Source of the DNA: Streptomyces beijiangensis
GTDB taxonomy: Bacteria; Actinomycetota; Actinomycetes; Streptomycetales; Streptomycetaceae
Length of the DNA stretch: 53,502 nt
NCBI RefSeq assembly: GCF_017315755.1
Contig: NZ_JAFLRJ010000262.1
Span: forward strand, 1 to 53,502
Direction: 5' to 3'
Shown in pieces: positions 1-9,379 of this stretch. A program made the position numbers and the translations under genes. Under the pieces are notes generated by a model. The model was not told the DNA's origin and did not search any database. It saw only the letters and a program-made list of their open reading frames with translations. Position 1 is the first letter of the stretch, and each line of letters begins with the position of its first letter.

Positions 1-23
1 GGGCGGAGCCCCGGGGAGGGGTC

Positions 24-1913
24 CTACAGCGGCGGGGGCTCCTGCTGACCCCGGTTCACCGGTCCGCGGCCTGACAGAACCTCTCCGTACGCCTGCATCA
101 GATCCGGCAGCCGCAGCGTCGACAGATCGTCCCGGGTGGGCATCCCCGCATACCCCGACAGCCGCAGATCCCGGTACGCGCAGCTCTTCTCGTACAGCGT
201 CCGCAGGAACCGGCCGTTCCCCAGCTCGTCGATCCACCCCTGGTCGACCACGTGCCCGCTGATCGACCGCAGCTCGTCCAGCGCCTCCTCGTCCCAGACG
301 TCGCCGTTGTCGGCGGCCAGCACCTCCCCGATCGACGTGAGCTCCAGCGGCCGGTACGAGGGGAAGTCGACCCGGGTCGTGAAGCGCGAGGAGAGCCCGG
401 GGTTGGTCGCCAGCAGGCGGTCCATGCCCTCGGGGTAGCCGGCCAGGATGACCACCAGATGGTCGCGGTTGTCCTCGGCGCGCTTCAGCAGCACCTGCAG
501 TGCCTCGTCGCCGTACGCGTCGCCCTTGCTGTAGCCGGAGTTGGAGAGGGAGTACGCCTCGTCGACGAAGAGCACCCCGCCCAGCGCCGAGTCGATCAGC
601 TCGTTCGCCTTGACGGCGGTCTGCCCGAGGAACTCGCCGACCAGGTCCGACCGTTGGGCCTCGATCAGATGGTCGCCGCCGAGCAGCCCCAGGGCGTAGA
701 AGACCCGCCCCAGGATCCGGGCCACGGTGGTCTTGCCCGTCCCCGAAGGACCGGAGAAGACAAAGTGACGTTTCGGCGGCTGGACGGGAAGTCCCTGCCC
801 CGCGCGCAGCCTAGCCATGTTGAGCTGTGCGGAGAGGGCCTTGACCTGGCGTTTCACCGGCTCCAGGCCGACCATGCGCTCCAGTTCGTCTATGGCCTCG
901 GCGAGCAGCACCGGATCCGTCGGCCCGGTCGGCAGCTCGGGACCCGACGGCTGCGCGGGGATGGACGTCTTGTGGCGTACGGGATCGTGCGGAGGTCCCG
1001 CGGTGGCGGCGAGCGGGTCGGCGCCGAACCGCAGCTCCCTGCCCTCCGGCTGGTCGCTCTCGTAGAGGGCGTCGCCGTCGCGCACGTCCTGGCCGAGTCC
1101 GGTGAGCGACACGGCGGCGAAGTCGGTGGAGTCGTCGTACCCGTCGGCGCCGTCCGAGTCGGTGATCGCGGCCAGCCGTGCCGAGGTGTCCATGAACGCC
1201 GGGTCCACCCGGTGCACGGCCCGGTAGAGGGGGAGGGCGGCGGCGCTGCGGCCGGTGCCCTCGTGGGCGCGGGCGAGCCAGTAGCGGAGCTCCTTGCGCT
1301 GCGGCTGCTCGCTGCGGCAGCGCATCAGGGAGGCGGCGAGGAGCGGTTCGGCCTGTCCGTACATCTCCAGGCGCACTCTTGCCATACCGCCGAACAGGCC
1401 CGCCTCGATGCCGAGCAGCGGATCGTCGACCAGCGACTCGGTATGGCGTACGAGACGCTCCCAGTCCTTGGCGAGGTAGGCGCGGCAGGCGTGCAGGAAG
1501 CGCACCTGCGGATCCGTGTCGACGGGCGGCAGGCCCGCCAGCGCCCGGTCCAGCTCCGGGACGTGGCGTCCGTCGAGCCAGTGCGAGGCGTGCGCGAGTA
1601 AGAGGTCGCGCGGGCTCTCCAGGACCGGCTGGACCCACCAGCCCAGCCAGTACCAGGAGTTGAGCGTTCGCCGGTGGCGTGTGCGCTGTTCGCCGAAGCG
1701 GTCCCGGTGGCGGTGCATCCTCAGCAGCGCGGTGGTGGTGTCCACGCGCAGCGCGTGGAGTCCGAGCCAGCCGTCCGCCATCCCCGGGTCGAGCCGCACA
1801 GCGGCCCTGAACTCCTCCTCGGCCTGCGGATATGCGCCCATCGTGTAGGCATCCACACCACGCAGCCAGGCGAGATCGGCCGGGGCCCCCGTGCCCTGCA
1901 TGCCGAAGTCCAT
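24..1913 (-). CDS. TPR-containing AAA+ ATPase, EccA/CbxX (SpoVK-like) type
   Basis: Predicted cytosolic protein of 629 residues. The N-terminal half (about residues 10-275) is helical and TPR-like. A low-complexity acidic linker follows, then a C-terminal AAA+ module with Walker A GPSGTGKTT (Lys394) and Walker B ending in D451-E452. This architecture is that of EccA of type VII secretion and of CbxX/CfxQ/SpoVK ATPases, which remodel or load partner proteins using ATP. I chose the ATG at 1913 because the first conserved-looking helix begins there; the frame stays open to 2132, but that upstream part is proline-rich and unlike a protein N-terminus. No EsxA/B, EccB, EccC or EccD gene is visible nearby, so a secretion role is not supported by context. 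It stands alone, with a long leader region upstream. Confidence 0.85.
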   Translation of the reverse strand: MDFGMQGTGAPADLAWLRGVDAYTMGAYPQAEEEFRAAVRLDPGMADGWLGLHALRVDTTTALLRMHRHRDRFGEQRTRHRRTLNSWYWLGWWVQPVLESPRDLLLAHASHWLDGRHVPELDRALAGLPPVDTDPQVRFLHACRAYLAKDWERLVRHTESLVDDPLLGIEAGLFGGMARVRLEMYGQAEPLLAASLMRCRSEQPQRKELRYWLARAHEGTGRSAAALPLYRAVHRVDPAFMDTSARLAAITDSDGADGYDDSTDFAAVSLTGLGQDVRDGDALYESDQPEGRELRFGADPLAATAGPPHDPVRHKTSIPAQPSGPELPTGPTDPVLLAEAIDELERMVGLEPVKRQVKALSAQLNMARLRAGQGLPVQPPKRHFVFSGPSGTGKTTVARILGRVFYALGLLGGDHLIEAQRSDLVGEFLGQTAVKANELIDSALGGVLFVDEAYSLSNSGYSKGDAYGDEALQVLLKRAEDNRDHLVVILAGYPEGMDRLLATNPGLSSRFTTRVDFPSYRPLELTSIGEVLAADNGDVWDEEALDELRSISGHVVDQGWIDELGNGRFLRTLYEKSCAYRDLRLSGYAGMPTRDDLSTLRLPDLMQAYGEVLSGRGPVNRGQQEPPPL

Positions 1914-2305
1914 CACGTCCCCCACAGACCGTGCCCCCGTACTGTGCAGACCGGCCCGCTGGCCGGTGCCGCCCCGAAGGGCATCGTACCTGCGCAGGGT
2001 GCAAGTACCGAAGAGCTGCGGGGGAGTTGTCGACGCGCGTCCCAGTGGGCGGACGGTGACCGAGGGTGATCGGAAAGGGGGGTGTGGCGCCCGGAAAACG
2101 GGGGGTGGGGGCAGAACGAAGCCCCCGATCACGGGGGAACAACCGGGGGCTTCGCGTCTGCGGCGGCTTCGAAAAACCGCACATTGAGAACGTAAGACCT
2201 GTACGGGCCCTGGGTCAAGCGGAGTTGGGGCACTGCGGGCGGCCGACTTCGGGCGATTCGATACCCGACGGTAGGACTGTCACCCTCCGTGAGGGAGTGG
2301 TGCGT
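1914..2305. other. Intergenic region between two leftward genes
   Basis: This 392-bp stretch holds no convincing gene. It contains a strong three-armed inverted repeat at 2117-2154 and a small CCCTC/GAGGG hairpin at 2283-2295 just after the uridine-kinase-like gene, which could help end that transcript. The rest should carry the promoter and 5' leader of the AAA+ ATPase gene; I could not pick a convincing -35/-10 pair. Confidence 0.5.
2117..2154. terminator. Stem-loop with two alternative pairings
   Basis: Arm CGAAGCCCCCG (2117-2127) pairs perfectly over 11 bp with CGGGGGCTTCG (2144-2154). The inner CCCCCG of the first arm (2122-2127) can instead pair with CGGGGG (2132-2137) across a 4-nt ATCA loop. 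It may be a simple factor-independent terminator for the kinase-like gene, or a switch in the leader of the ATPase gene. No U-tract follows on either strand, which is usual in Streptomyces. Confidence 0.55.
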
Positions 2306-2887
2306 TCAGGCTGTCACGGAAGGCTGCTGAAGCCACTCGTATCCCGTACTGCCCTGCCGCACCAGAAGGTCCGCGAAGGGCTTCGAGGGGTCCGCCGAGA
2401 AATGTCGTACCTCCGCCGCGGTCCATCCGTCCCAGAACTCCCGCTGCGCGGGCCCGTCCCTGCGCCGGCCCCGGGCCCAGGACTCCTCCGCGCCCAGATC
2501 CATCCACAGCAGCCGCGCCAGAAACGGCCGCAGCACCCGGCGCCCCGCCCCCACGCCCTCGATCAGCACGACGGGCGCGGGCTCCAGGACGCGTTCGGGG
2601 CCGAAGGTGCGATGCGTCCAGTCGTACGGTGCGTACCGTGCGGCGGCGCCCCGGGTGAGCGGGCCGATCACCGTGGTGAGCAGCCGGTCCGTCCAGGTGA
2701 ACAGCTCCTGGTGGGTGGCCAGGTCGTCGAGGTGCAGCACGGGCGCGCCGCCGAGCGCATCGGAGAGGCGCTCGGCGAAGGTGCTCTTGCCCGAGCCCGC
2801 ATGGCCGTCGACGCCGACGATCCGCACCGGTCCGCAGGAGGCGGGCAGCGCGGCGGCCGCAGCTGCCAGACGATCAAGGTCTTCCAT
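2306..2887 (-). CDS. Uridine kinase-like P-loop NTPase
   Basis: A 193-residue protein with a Walker A motif G-H-A-G-S-G-K-S at residues 28-35 directly after a beta strand, as in the uridine kinase / phosphoribulokinase-like branch of P-loop kinases. Actinobacteria carry many such short proteins annotated as uridine kinases, but the substrate is not proven for them. I chose the ATG at 2887 because a TAGGGT -10 box (2895-2900) lies exactly 7 nt before it, which fits a leaderless transcript. A GTG at 2941 would add 18 residues but has no better support. The gene is followed by a small hairpin and is not tightly coupled to its neighbours. Confidence 0.7.
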   Translation of the reverse strand: MEDLDRLAAAAAALPASCGPVRIVGVDGHAGSGKSTFAERLSDALGGAPVLHLDDLATHQELFTWTDRLLTTVIGPLTRGAAARYAPYDWTHRTFGPERVLEPAPVVLIEGVGAGRRVLRPFLARLLWMDLGAEESWARGRRRDGPAQREFWDGWTAAEVRHFSADPSKPFADLLVRQGSTGYEWLQQPSVTA

Positions 2888-2894
2888 GGGGATC

Positions 2895-2900
2895 ACCCTA
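2895..2900 (-). promoter_or_regulatory. -10 box for leaderless kinase-like gene
   Basis: On the minus strand the hexamer TAGGGT is followed by 7 nt and then the ATG at 2887. That spacing puts the transcription start on the A of the start codon. The -35 region is poor. Confidence 0.45.
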
Positions 2901-3061
2901 GTGAGGCGTCTGATCCACCGCAGGTCACGCCAGTGGTCCACACCAATATTGGTGACAGGACGCGGCTGGAATCACTGGCAGAAGTCGGCCGGAACCCGCG
3001 ATAGTTGCCCCACTGCTCAGCACTTGCTGCCCCATCCGCATCCGACTGGGGGTCCATCACT

Positions 3062-4438
3062 GTGACCAGCTCCACTCCTCGCAGATCCGTCCTCGCCGCC
3101 GCGCTCGCGGCAGCCGCGGCCACCGCTGCCGGGTCCGCCGCACCCGCCTCGGCCGCCACCCCCGCCACTTCCGCCGCCCGTCCGGGCAAGCCCGGAACCG
3201 GGAAGCCCTCGCTCGTGGACAACCAGGCCTGGACCTCGTACACCGACTGGCGCTGCGGCGCGGGCTCCGGCACGCACGCCGTCGCGGGCCGCCGCCCCGG
3301 CCTGGTCATCGGCGCGCCCAAGGGCCGCACCGACTACACCGACCCGCACACCCAGAAGACCTCCACCTGGGAGTACGCGACCTGGATCTCGCCCGTCCAC
3401 CGCTCGCACGTCCCGGCCACCGAAGTCATCGCCTCCTGGAACGCGGCAGCCCCGGCCGGCACCTGGATCCAGGTCGAACTGCAGGGCACGTACTCCGACT
3501 CCACCGCGACCCCCTGGTACGTGATGGGCCGCTGGGCGGCGGGCGACGGCGACATCAAGCGGACCTCGGTGGACGACCAGAGCGACGGCAAGAGCTCCAT
3601 CTGGACCGACACCTTCTCCATCGACGACGCGGCGAGCGGGCTGCGCCTCCTCTCGTACCGGCTGCGCCTGACGCTCTACCGCACCCCGGGCACCAAGCTC
3701 ACGCCCACCGTGTGGCGCCTGGGCGCGATGGCCTCCGAGGTGCCCGACCGCTTCACCGTGCCCGCGTCGACGCCGGGCCTGGCGAAGGAACTGGATGTTC
3801 CGCGCTTCTCGCAGAACGTCCACGCCGGTCAGTACCCGGAGTACGACAACGGCGGCGAGGCCTGGTGCAGCCCGACCTCCTCCGCGATGATCATCAAGTA
3901 CTGGGGGCGGGGCCCGACCGCCGCCGACCTGGCCTGGGTGGACCCGTCGTACATCGACCCCGAGGTCGACCACGCGGCCCGCTTCACCTACGACTACCAG
4001 TACGAGGGCTGCGGCAACTGGCCCTTCAACGCCGCCTACGCGGCGACGTACAAGGACATGAGCGCCGTCGTCACCCGGCTCTCCTCGCTGAACGACCTGG
4101 AGACGCTGATCCGGGCGGGCATCCCGGCCATAACGTCCCAGTCCTTCCTCAAGACGGAGCTGACGGGTGCCGGGTACGGGACCTCCGGCCACCTGATGAC
4201 CGTCGTCGGCTTCACCGCCGACGGCGATGTGATCGCCAACGATCCGGCCTCGCCGAACGACGCCGCGGTGCGGCACGTCTACAAGCGTGCCGAGTGGGAG
4301 AACATCTGGCTCCGCACCAAGCGGTACAACGCCTCGGGCGGTGTGTCCTCCGGCACAGGCGGTGTCTGTTACCTCTACTGGCCCGCCCACCCGACGCCCG
4401 CCCAGAAGCGGGCTCTCGCGGCGGTCGGCATCCGCTGA
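3062..4438 (+). CDS. Exported C39-family cysteine peptidase
   Basis: A 458-residue protein starting at a GTG preceded by a GGGGG ribosome site about 10 nt upstream. The N-terminus has a twin-arginine-like signal (TPRRSVLAAAL) and an Ala-rich hydrophobic stretch ending near ASA, so export by Tat (or Sec) is likely. Residues about 60-240 look like a beta-rich accessory domain. The C-terminal half holds the C39 (double-glycine-type) peptidase core: Cys269 in GGEAWCSPTS, His377 in SGHLMTVVGF and Asp394 in VIANDP, giving the expected Cys-His-Asp triad. Without an ABC transporter fusion it is probably a stand-alone secreted peptidase acting on wall or extracellular peptides; the substrate is unknown. 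A strong hairpin follows the stop. Confidence 0.85.
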   Translation: MTSSTPRRSVLAAALAAAAATAAGSAAPASAATPATSAARPGKPGTGKPSLVDNQAWTSYTDWRCGAGSGTHAVAGRRPGLVIGAPKGRTDYTDPHTQKTSTWEYATWISPVHRSHVPATEVIASWNAAAPAGTWIQVELQGTYSDSTATPWYVMGRWAAGDGDIKRTSVDDQSDGKSSIWTDTFSIDDAASGLRLLSYRLRLTLYRTPGTKLTPTVWRLGAMASEVPDRFTVPASTPGLAKELDVPRFSQNVHAGQYPEYDNGGEAWCSPTSSAMIIKYWGRGPTAADLAWVDPSYIDPEVDHAARFTYDYQYEGCGNWPFNAAYAATYKDMSAVVTRLSSLNDLETLIRAGIPAITSQSFLKTELTGAGYGTSGHLMTVVGFTADGDVIANDPASPNDAAVRHVYKRAEWENIWLRTKRYNASGGVSSGTGGVCYLYWPAHPTPAQKRALAAVGIR

Positions 4439-4447
4439 CCGGCGGTT

Positions 4448-4489
4448 CGGCCCCCGGGGCAGTGACCAACGTCTCTACCTCGGGGGCCG
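4448..4489 (+). terminator. Rho-independent-type hairpin after peptidase gene
   Basis: CGGCCCCCG (4448-4456) pairs with CGGGGGCCG (4481-4489) across a 24-nt loop, 10 nt after the peptidase stop codon and upstream of the next small gene. Confidence 0.5.
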
Positions 4490-4512
4490 GATCCACTGGC
4501 ACTGTGGAAAGC

Positions 4513-4650
4513 ATGACTGCCACCGCCATCAAGTCCTCCCGCGCCCGTACCGGCGGCCCCAGGAACACCAACAAGATCGTCGAGCACATCGCGGGCTGGA
4601 CCTTCGTCGTGGTCCTCGCGATGCTCGTCACCCAGACCGGTCTGATGTGA
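4513..4650 (+). CDS. Small single-span membrane protein (45 aa)
   Basis: Short gene with a ribosome site GGAAAG just before its ATG. The peptide has a basic N-terminal half (KSSRARTGGPRNTNK) followed by one hydrophobic helix (about residues 28-44, WTFVVVLAMLVTQTGLM) reaching the C-terminus, so it should sit as a small tail-anchored or N-in membrane protein. The frame is longer upstream but overlaps the peptidase antiparallel shadow; the start used here is the only one with a good ribosome site. Its last 23 bases overlap the end of the convergent membrane-protein gene. Function is unknown. Confidence 0.6.
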   Translation: MTATAIKSSRARTGGPRNTNKIVEHIAGWTFVVVLAMLVTQTGLM

Positions 4651-5524
4651 GCACGGGGTCCTCCAGGTCGGCCTTCCAGTGCCGGGCGGGGACCCCCACC
4701 AGGCCGTAGAGCCAGCGCACGGGACTGCGCCGCGCCAGCAGCGCGAAGCCGGCCAGTACGGCGAAGAGCGCCAGGCCGAGCGGTCCGCCCAGCAGATGCA
4801 TGAGGATGCTCGCGGTCAGTGCCCCGAGGAACGGCAGACCGTGGACGCCCGCTCCCGCGATCGCGACCGCGAGGAGCTGCGGCACCCTGCGGTCCTCGTC
4901 CGCGCCGGGCAGCTTCCACCCCTCCACCAGCCAGCCGATCTCGGTCAGCAGCATGGTCCCGATCACCGCCGCGCCCAGGACCAGCAGGGCGAGGAAGGTC
5001 CCGGACGTCAGGAAGTCCAGTACGTGGTTGACCACGCTGTCCTTCGGCCAGTCGCGGTACGCGGCCGTACTCGTGGTCAGCATCCGCCGGTAGCCGGTGC
5101 CGTCCCAGCCGTGGATCAGGGTCCCGAAGAGCAGGAAGTAACCGCCCACGCACTGGAGATACGCCCAGTACCCGGCGCCCACCAGGACGAGGGCCTGCGC
5201 CGCCAGGAACCCGAGCAGCGTGCCCACCACGATCCCGCCCGCGTAGATCAGCACGAACCCCGCCCACACCCCGTCGTGCCCGGTCGCCACGTGCATCGTC
5301 GCCCAGGACGGGTTCTGCCAGAGCAGGAAGAGCCCGGTCGGCACCATCAGCACCGCGGCGAAGAGCAGGGTCAGGGCCAGATAGGGGTTGGCCGCGCGGC
5401 TCCTCGTCCGTACCCCCTCACCGTGCACCGACCGCTCCCACCACTGCAGTTGGCGCCCTGCGGAGAGGGCGAAGGTCGCGCCGATGCCGTACGCCCAGAA
5501 GAGGGCGGCCTGGATCTGGATCAT
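4628..5524 (-). CDS. Polytopic membrane protein of unknown function
   Basis: A 298-residue integral membrane protein with about seven or eight hydrophobic segments, and a conserved-looking loop around HGWDGTGYRRMLTTST. I do not recognise a named family with certainty. Its ATG overlaps the stop of the DUF6114 gene by the 4 nt ATGA, so it is the third, translationally coupled member of the DUF6230-DUF6114 operon and likely acts with those envelope proteins. Its 3' end overlaps the 45-residue gene on the other strand by 23 bp. Confidence 0.75.
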   Translation of the reverse strand: MIQIQAALFWAYGIGATFALSAGRQLQWWERSVHGEGVRTRSRAANPYLALTLLFAAVLMVPTGLFLLWQNPSWATMHVATGHDGVWAGFVLIYAGGIVVGTLLGFLAAQALVLVGAGYWAYLQCVGGYFLLFGTLIHGWDGTGYRRMLTTSTAAYRDWPKDSVVNHVLDFLTSGTFLALLVLGAAVIGTMLLTEIGWLVEGWKLPGADEDRRVPQLLAVAIAGAGVHGLPFLGALTASILMHLLGGPLGLALFAVLAGFALLARRSPVRWLYGLVGVPARHWKADLEDPVLTSDRSG

Positions 5525-6417
5525 GTGGCCCCCAGCGTCAGACCGGTCGTGTCGATCGAGTCGGAGGTGACCAGGGCCTGGTCGGCGCTGACATCCGTCA
5601 GAAAGACGAACGGCGGCACCACGGGCGGCACGGGCAGCCCGTCCGGCGTGAAGGTCAGACAGATGACGCCTTCGATACAGCCGCTGAACTTGGTGAGGTA
5701 GAGCGTCACATCACCGCTCAGGTCCAGGGTGTCGGCGCCCAGGCTCATGTCGTTCCCGCCGTCGTGGGTGGTGAGGCGGTAGTCGGTGAGCGAGGCCGAC
5801 TTCATTTTCAGCACCATGACCTTCACGGGGCCACCGGCGCTCGGCACTTCCCGTACACCGGCGATCAGGAAGCCCTTCGGCGCGAAGAGCGTGGTCGTGA
5901 TGGTCGGCGTGGAGCGTGGCACCGTGACGGAGCCGGGCGCCGGCGCCTGCTGGACCGGACGGCCCAGCACGGCCAGCAGGACGACGGGCAGCGCGGCCGC
6001 GAGCGTACGGTTCCTGCCCCGGTCCGGCAGCGGTTCCTCCTCCCGTACGGGATTCCAGGAGAAGCCCATCGCGCTGCCCGCGATGCCCAGGCCCATCCCG
6101 ACCAGGAAGCCGCCGAGATTGGTCGCGGCGAACGAGAGCACCGACAGGATCAGGGCGTTGATCGAGACGTAGTGGCGGGTGTGCGGCAGGAACCACAGGA
6201 AGGCCCCCGCGGCCATCAGCGCGAGACCGATGCCGATGGCCGCGATCCCGCCGAGGCCCAGGCTGACCAGGATGGTCAGTGGCGAGAGCGGGACCAGGAG
6301 CAGTTCCAGGCCGCCGAGGATGAGCAGCAGTCCGGCCCAGAAGGGCCGGGTGCGCCGCCATTTCCTTGATTCGTGCCGTGCGTCGGGCAACGGAAGGCGA
6401 TCGTCCAGCCATCCCAT
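5521..6417 (-). CDS. DUF6114-type membrane protein with extra C-terminal domain
   Basis: The first 140 or so residues have a short cytosolic N-terminus and about four membrane helices (FWAGLLLILGGLELLLVPLSP onward), matching the DUF6114 family that accompanies DUF6230 proteins in actinomycetes. A Pro-rich segment then leads to a beta-rich C-terminal part of roughly 130 residues ending in LTLGAT. At 298 residues it is longer than the compact DUF6114 proteins I know, so the second domain is an addition worth noting. The ATG at 6417 lies 1 nt past the DUF6230 stop codon in the direction of transcription, and the downstream gene overlaps by 4 nt. No enzymatic motif is visible. Confidence 0.75.
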   Translation of the reverse strand: MGWLDDRLPLPDARHESRKWRRTRPFWAGLLLILGGLELLLVPLSPLTILVSLGLGGIAAIGIGLALMAAGAFLWFLPHTRHYVSINALILSVLSFAATNLGGFLVGMGLGIAGSAMGFSWNPVREEEPLPDRGRNRTLAAALPVVLLAVLGRPVQQAPAPGSVTVPRSTPTITTTLFAPKGFLIAGVREVPSAGGPVKVMVLKMKSASLTDYRLTTHDGGNDMSLGADTLDLSGDVTLYLTKFSGCIEGVICLTFTPDGLPVPPVVPPFVFLTDVSADQALVTSDSIDTTGLTLGAT

Positions 6418-6418
6418 T

Positions 6419-7033
6419 TCAGAAGCACTTCTTGCCGTTCAGGCTCACATCGACCCTGAGCCCCTTGAGATGGAAGTTCCCGCCGGTGGCCGACCAGGCG
6501 TGCGACTTCACCCCGTCGACCTCGATGTCCCCGGCCTGCAGGCCGAACTTGCCCACCTCGCCCTTGACCCCGGGCACCGCGTCCAGGGTCGACGCGTCCC
6601 GGCCGATCTGCGCCGTGCCGAAGTGGGCGTCGCCGACCAGGTCCTCGCCGTCGATGACGAGACTGCTGGCGGTGACCTCGCCCGCGGCCCCGCCCGCGGT
6701 CAGCTTGAACACCACGTTCCCCACCGGGGTCTTGACCTCGGCCGCCTGACAGATGTCGGAGAGCCGAGCGTCGCCGAGGCCGAGCAGCGCCACGGGGTGG
6801 CCCTTGCCGTCGACGGACCGGTCCGTCTGGACGTACGACGAGAGGCCCGAGCTGGTGAGTTTCCCCGAAGCGACCTGAAAGCTGGTGCCGGAGACGGCGA
6901 AGGACGCGGCGAGGGCGCCCTGGGCCATGACGGACGCCATGACGCCGACCGCGAGAATCGCGGGGACGGCGACGACGGCGGTCTTCTTCCATGAGGTACG
7001 GCCCTCGGTCAACGGCCGCTTGGCTGCGCTCAC
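6419..7033 (-). CDS. DUF6230 family secreted or anchored protein
   Basis: A 204-residue protein with a basic N-terminus, one hydrophobic segment (AVVAVPAILAVGVMASVMAQGALAA, split here as the signal or anchor region, about residues 18-42), then a beta-rich extracellular domain with cysteines near DICQAAE and at the C-terminus (KKCF). This is the DUF6230 pattern; family members have been labelled cholesterol esterase in some Streptomyces genomes, without a visible esterase motif here. I chose the GTG at 7033 because GGGAGG sits 6 nt upstream; an ATG at 7057 adds 8 residues without a ribosome site. First gene of a three-gene operon, divergent from a TetR regulator. Confidence 0.8.
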   Translation of the reverse strand: MSAAKRPLTEGRTSWKKTAVVAVPAILAVGVMASVMAQGALAASFAVSGTSFQVASGKLTSSGLSSYVQTDRSVDGKGHPVALLGLGDARLSDICQAAEVKTPVGNVVFKLTAGGAAGEVTASSLVIDGEDLVGDAHFGTAQIGRDASTLDAVPGVKGEVGKFGLQAGDIEVDGVKSHAWSATGGNFHLKGLRVDVSLNGKKCF

Positions 7034-7057
7034 TTGGTCCTCCCGTACGTCTGCCAT

Positions 7058-7079
7058 ACTGCGGGAATCCTGAGGCAGT
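7058..7079. promoter_or_regulatory. Candidate TetR operator in divergent promoter
   Basis: ACTGC (7058-7062) and GCAGT (7075-7079) form a short inverted repeat with a 12-nt spacer in the roughly 65-bp gap between the DUF6230 start and the TetR gene. Position fits an operator controlling both directions; the arms are short. Confidence 0.35.
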
Positions 7080-7097
7080 GGGAGACTAGGGCTGAAT

Positions 7098-7730
7098 TTG
7101 AATAATAGTCAACAGCGCGGAACGACCGAACGATCCCAGGTTCGACGCGCCGAACTCATCGCAACCGGGCGGAAGTTGTTCGCCGACACCTCGTACGACG
7201 CGCTGTCCATGGACGACATCGCCAAGCACGCGAGCGTCGCGAAGGGACTGATCTACTACTACTTCAAGAGCAAACGCGGTTACTACCTGGCCATCGTCGA
7301 GGACTCGGTCGCCGAACTGGTCGCAGGCGCGGCCGGCCACACAGAGCTGCCGCGCGCCGAGCGGGTGCACCGCACCATCGACGGGTATCTGCTCTACGCC
7401 CAGCACCACCAGGCGGCGTACCGCACCATCGTCACCGGCGGCGTCGGCTTCGACACCCAGGTGCTCGCGATCCGCGACGTGGTGCGCGAGGAACTGATCG
7501 CCACCATCGCCATGGGTGCGTACGGGCGCAGGGAGATCCCGCTGCTCGCCCGTCTCGCGCTGCGCGGCTGGCTGAACACGGTCGAGAGCGTGACGCTCGA
7601 CTGGCTGAGCCACCAGGAGCTGGAGCGGGACACCGTGCGCGAGCTGCTGGTGCGGATGTTGCGCAAGACCCTCGACGCCATCGAGGAGTTCGTGCCGGAG
7701 TGTCCGTCCCCGCCGCCGGCCGGGACATGA
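7098..7730 (+). CDS. TetR/AcrR family transcriptional regulator
   Basis: A 210-residue regulator. Residues about 15-60 form the TetR helix-turn-helix DNA-binding domain (AELIATGRKLFADTSYDALS, then DDIAKHASVAKGLIYYYFKSK). The remaining helical part is the ligand-binding and dimer domain. The best start is a TTG at 7098, because the frame has no other plausible start before the conserved helix; no clear ribosome site precedes it. It is transcribed away from the DUF6230-DUF6114 operon across a very short gap, so it probably represses that operon and itself. The ligand is unknown, though a lipid or envelope signal would fit the target genes. A strong hairpin follows the stop. Confidence 0.85.
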   Translation: MNNSQQRGTTERSQVRRAELIATGRKLFADTSYDALSMDDIAKHASVAKGLIYYYFKSKRGYYLAIVEDSVAELVAGAAGHTELPRAERVHRTIDGYLLYAQHHQAAYRTIVTGGVGFDTQVLAIRDVVREELIATIAMGAYGRREIPLLARLALRGWLNTVESVTLDWLSHQELERDTVRELLVRMLRKTLDAIEEFVPECPSPPPAGT

Positions 7731-7735
7731 CGCGA

Positions 7736-7765
7736 GGGGTGGGGAGCCGTTCGGCTCCCCACCCC
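7736..7765. terminator. Bidirectional terminator between tetR and chitinase
   Basis: GGGGTGGGGAGCC (7736-7748) pairs perfectly with GGCTCCCCACCCC (7753-7765) around a GTTC loop. It lies between two convergent genes and can end both transcripts. Confidence 0.85.
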
Positions 7766-7784
7766 AGGTGCGCTGTGGAGACGG

Positions 7785-9077
<1,293 letters not shown>

Positions 9078-9170
9078 CGTGTCACCTCGTGGGGGAGGGG
9101 AGCGTGGGGGGATCGTGCCGTGGAGCCTTGTTTGACATGAACGCGCAAGGCGCCCGGGGTGAACGTTAGA

Positions 9171-9204
9171 AGGACTAGACCAGTGTGGTCAATGGTTCGG
9201 ACCA
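9171..9204 (-). promoter_or_regulatory. Paired chitinase-promoter elements, DasR-type
   Basis: On the minus strand ACTGGTCTAGTCC (9184-9172) closely matches the DasR (dre) consensus ACTGGTCTAGACCACT. A second copy of the theme, TGGTCCGAACCA, lies at 9204-9193, 22 bp upstream, about two helical turns. Paired 12-bp repeats of this kind are the known hallmark of Streptomyces chitinase promoters, controlled by N-acetylglucosamine through DasR and by carbon source. Confidence 0.75.
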
Positions 9205-9379
9205 ATTCCGACCCGTGACGGGAGTCCGCCGATCGGGCATACTCAAGCCGCCACAGCCGCTGGTCAGCCTCTTCCGTGATCCGGGAGGGCAGCATCGGCT
9301 GCAAGGCCGAGACCCGGCGGCGCCGCCACACCCTGGCCGCGCGTTCGCCGCCGCGCCCGACAGGGAGGAGAGCGTCGCC

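Noticed and set aside
252..1601. A 449-codon plus-strand frame across the AAA+ ATPase gene
   Set aside because: Antisense to Walker A and B motifs in the right order; composition is shadow-like.
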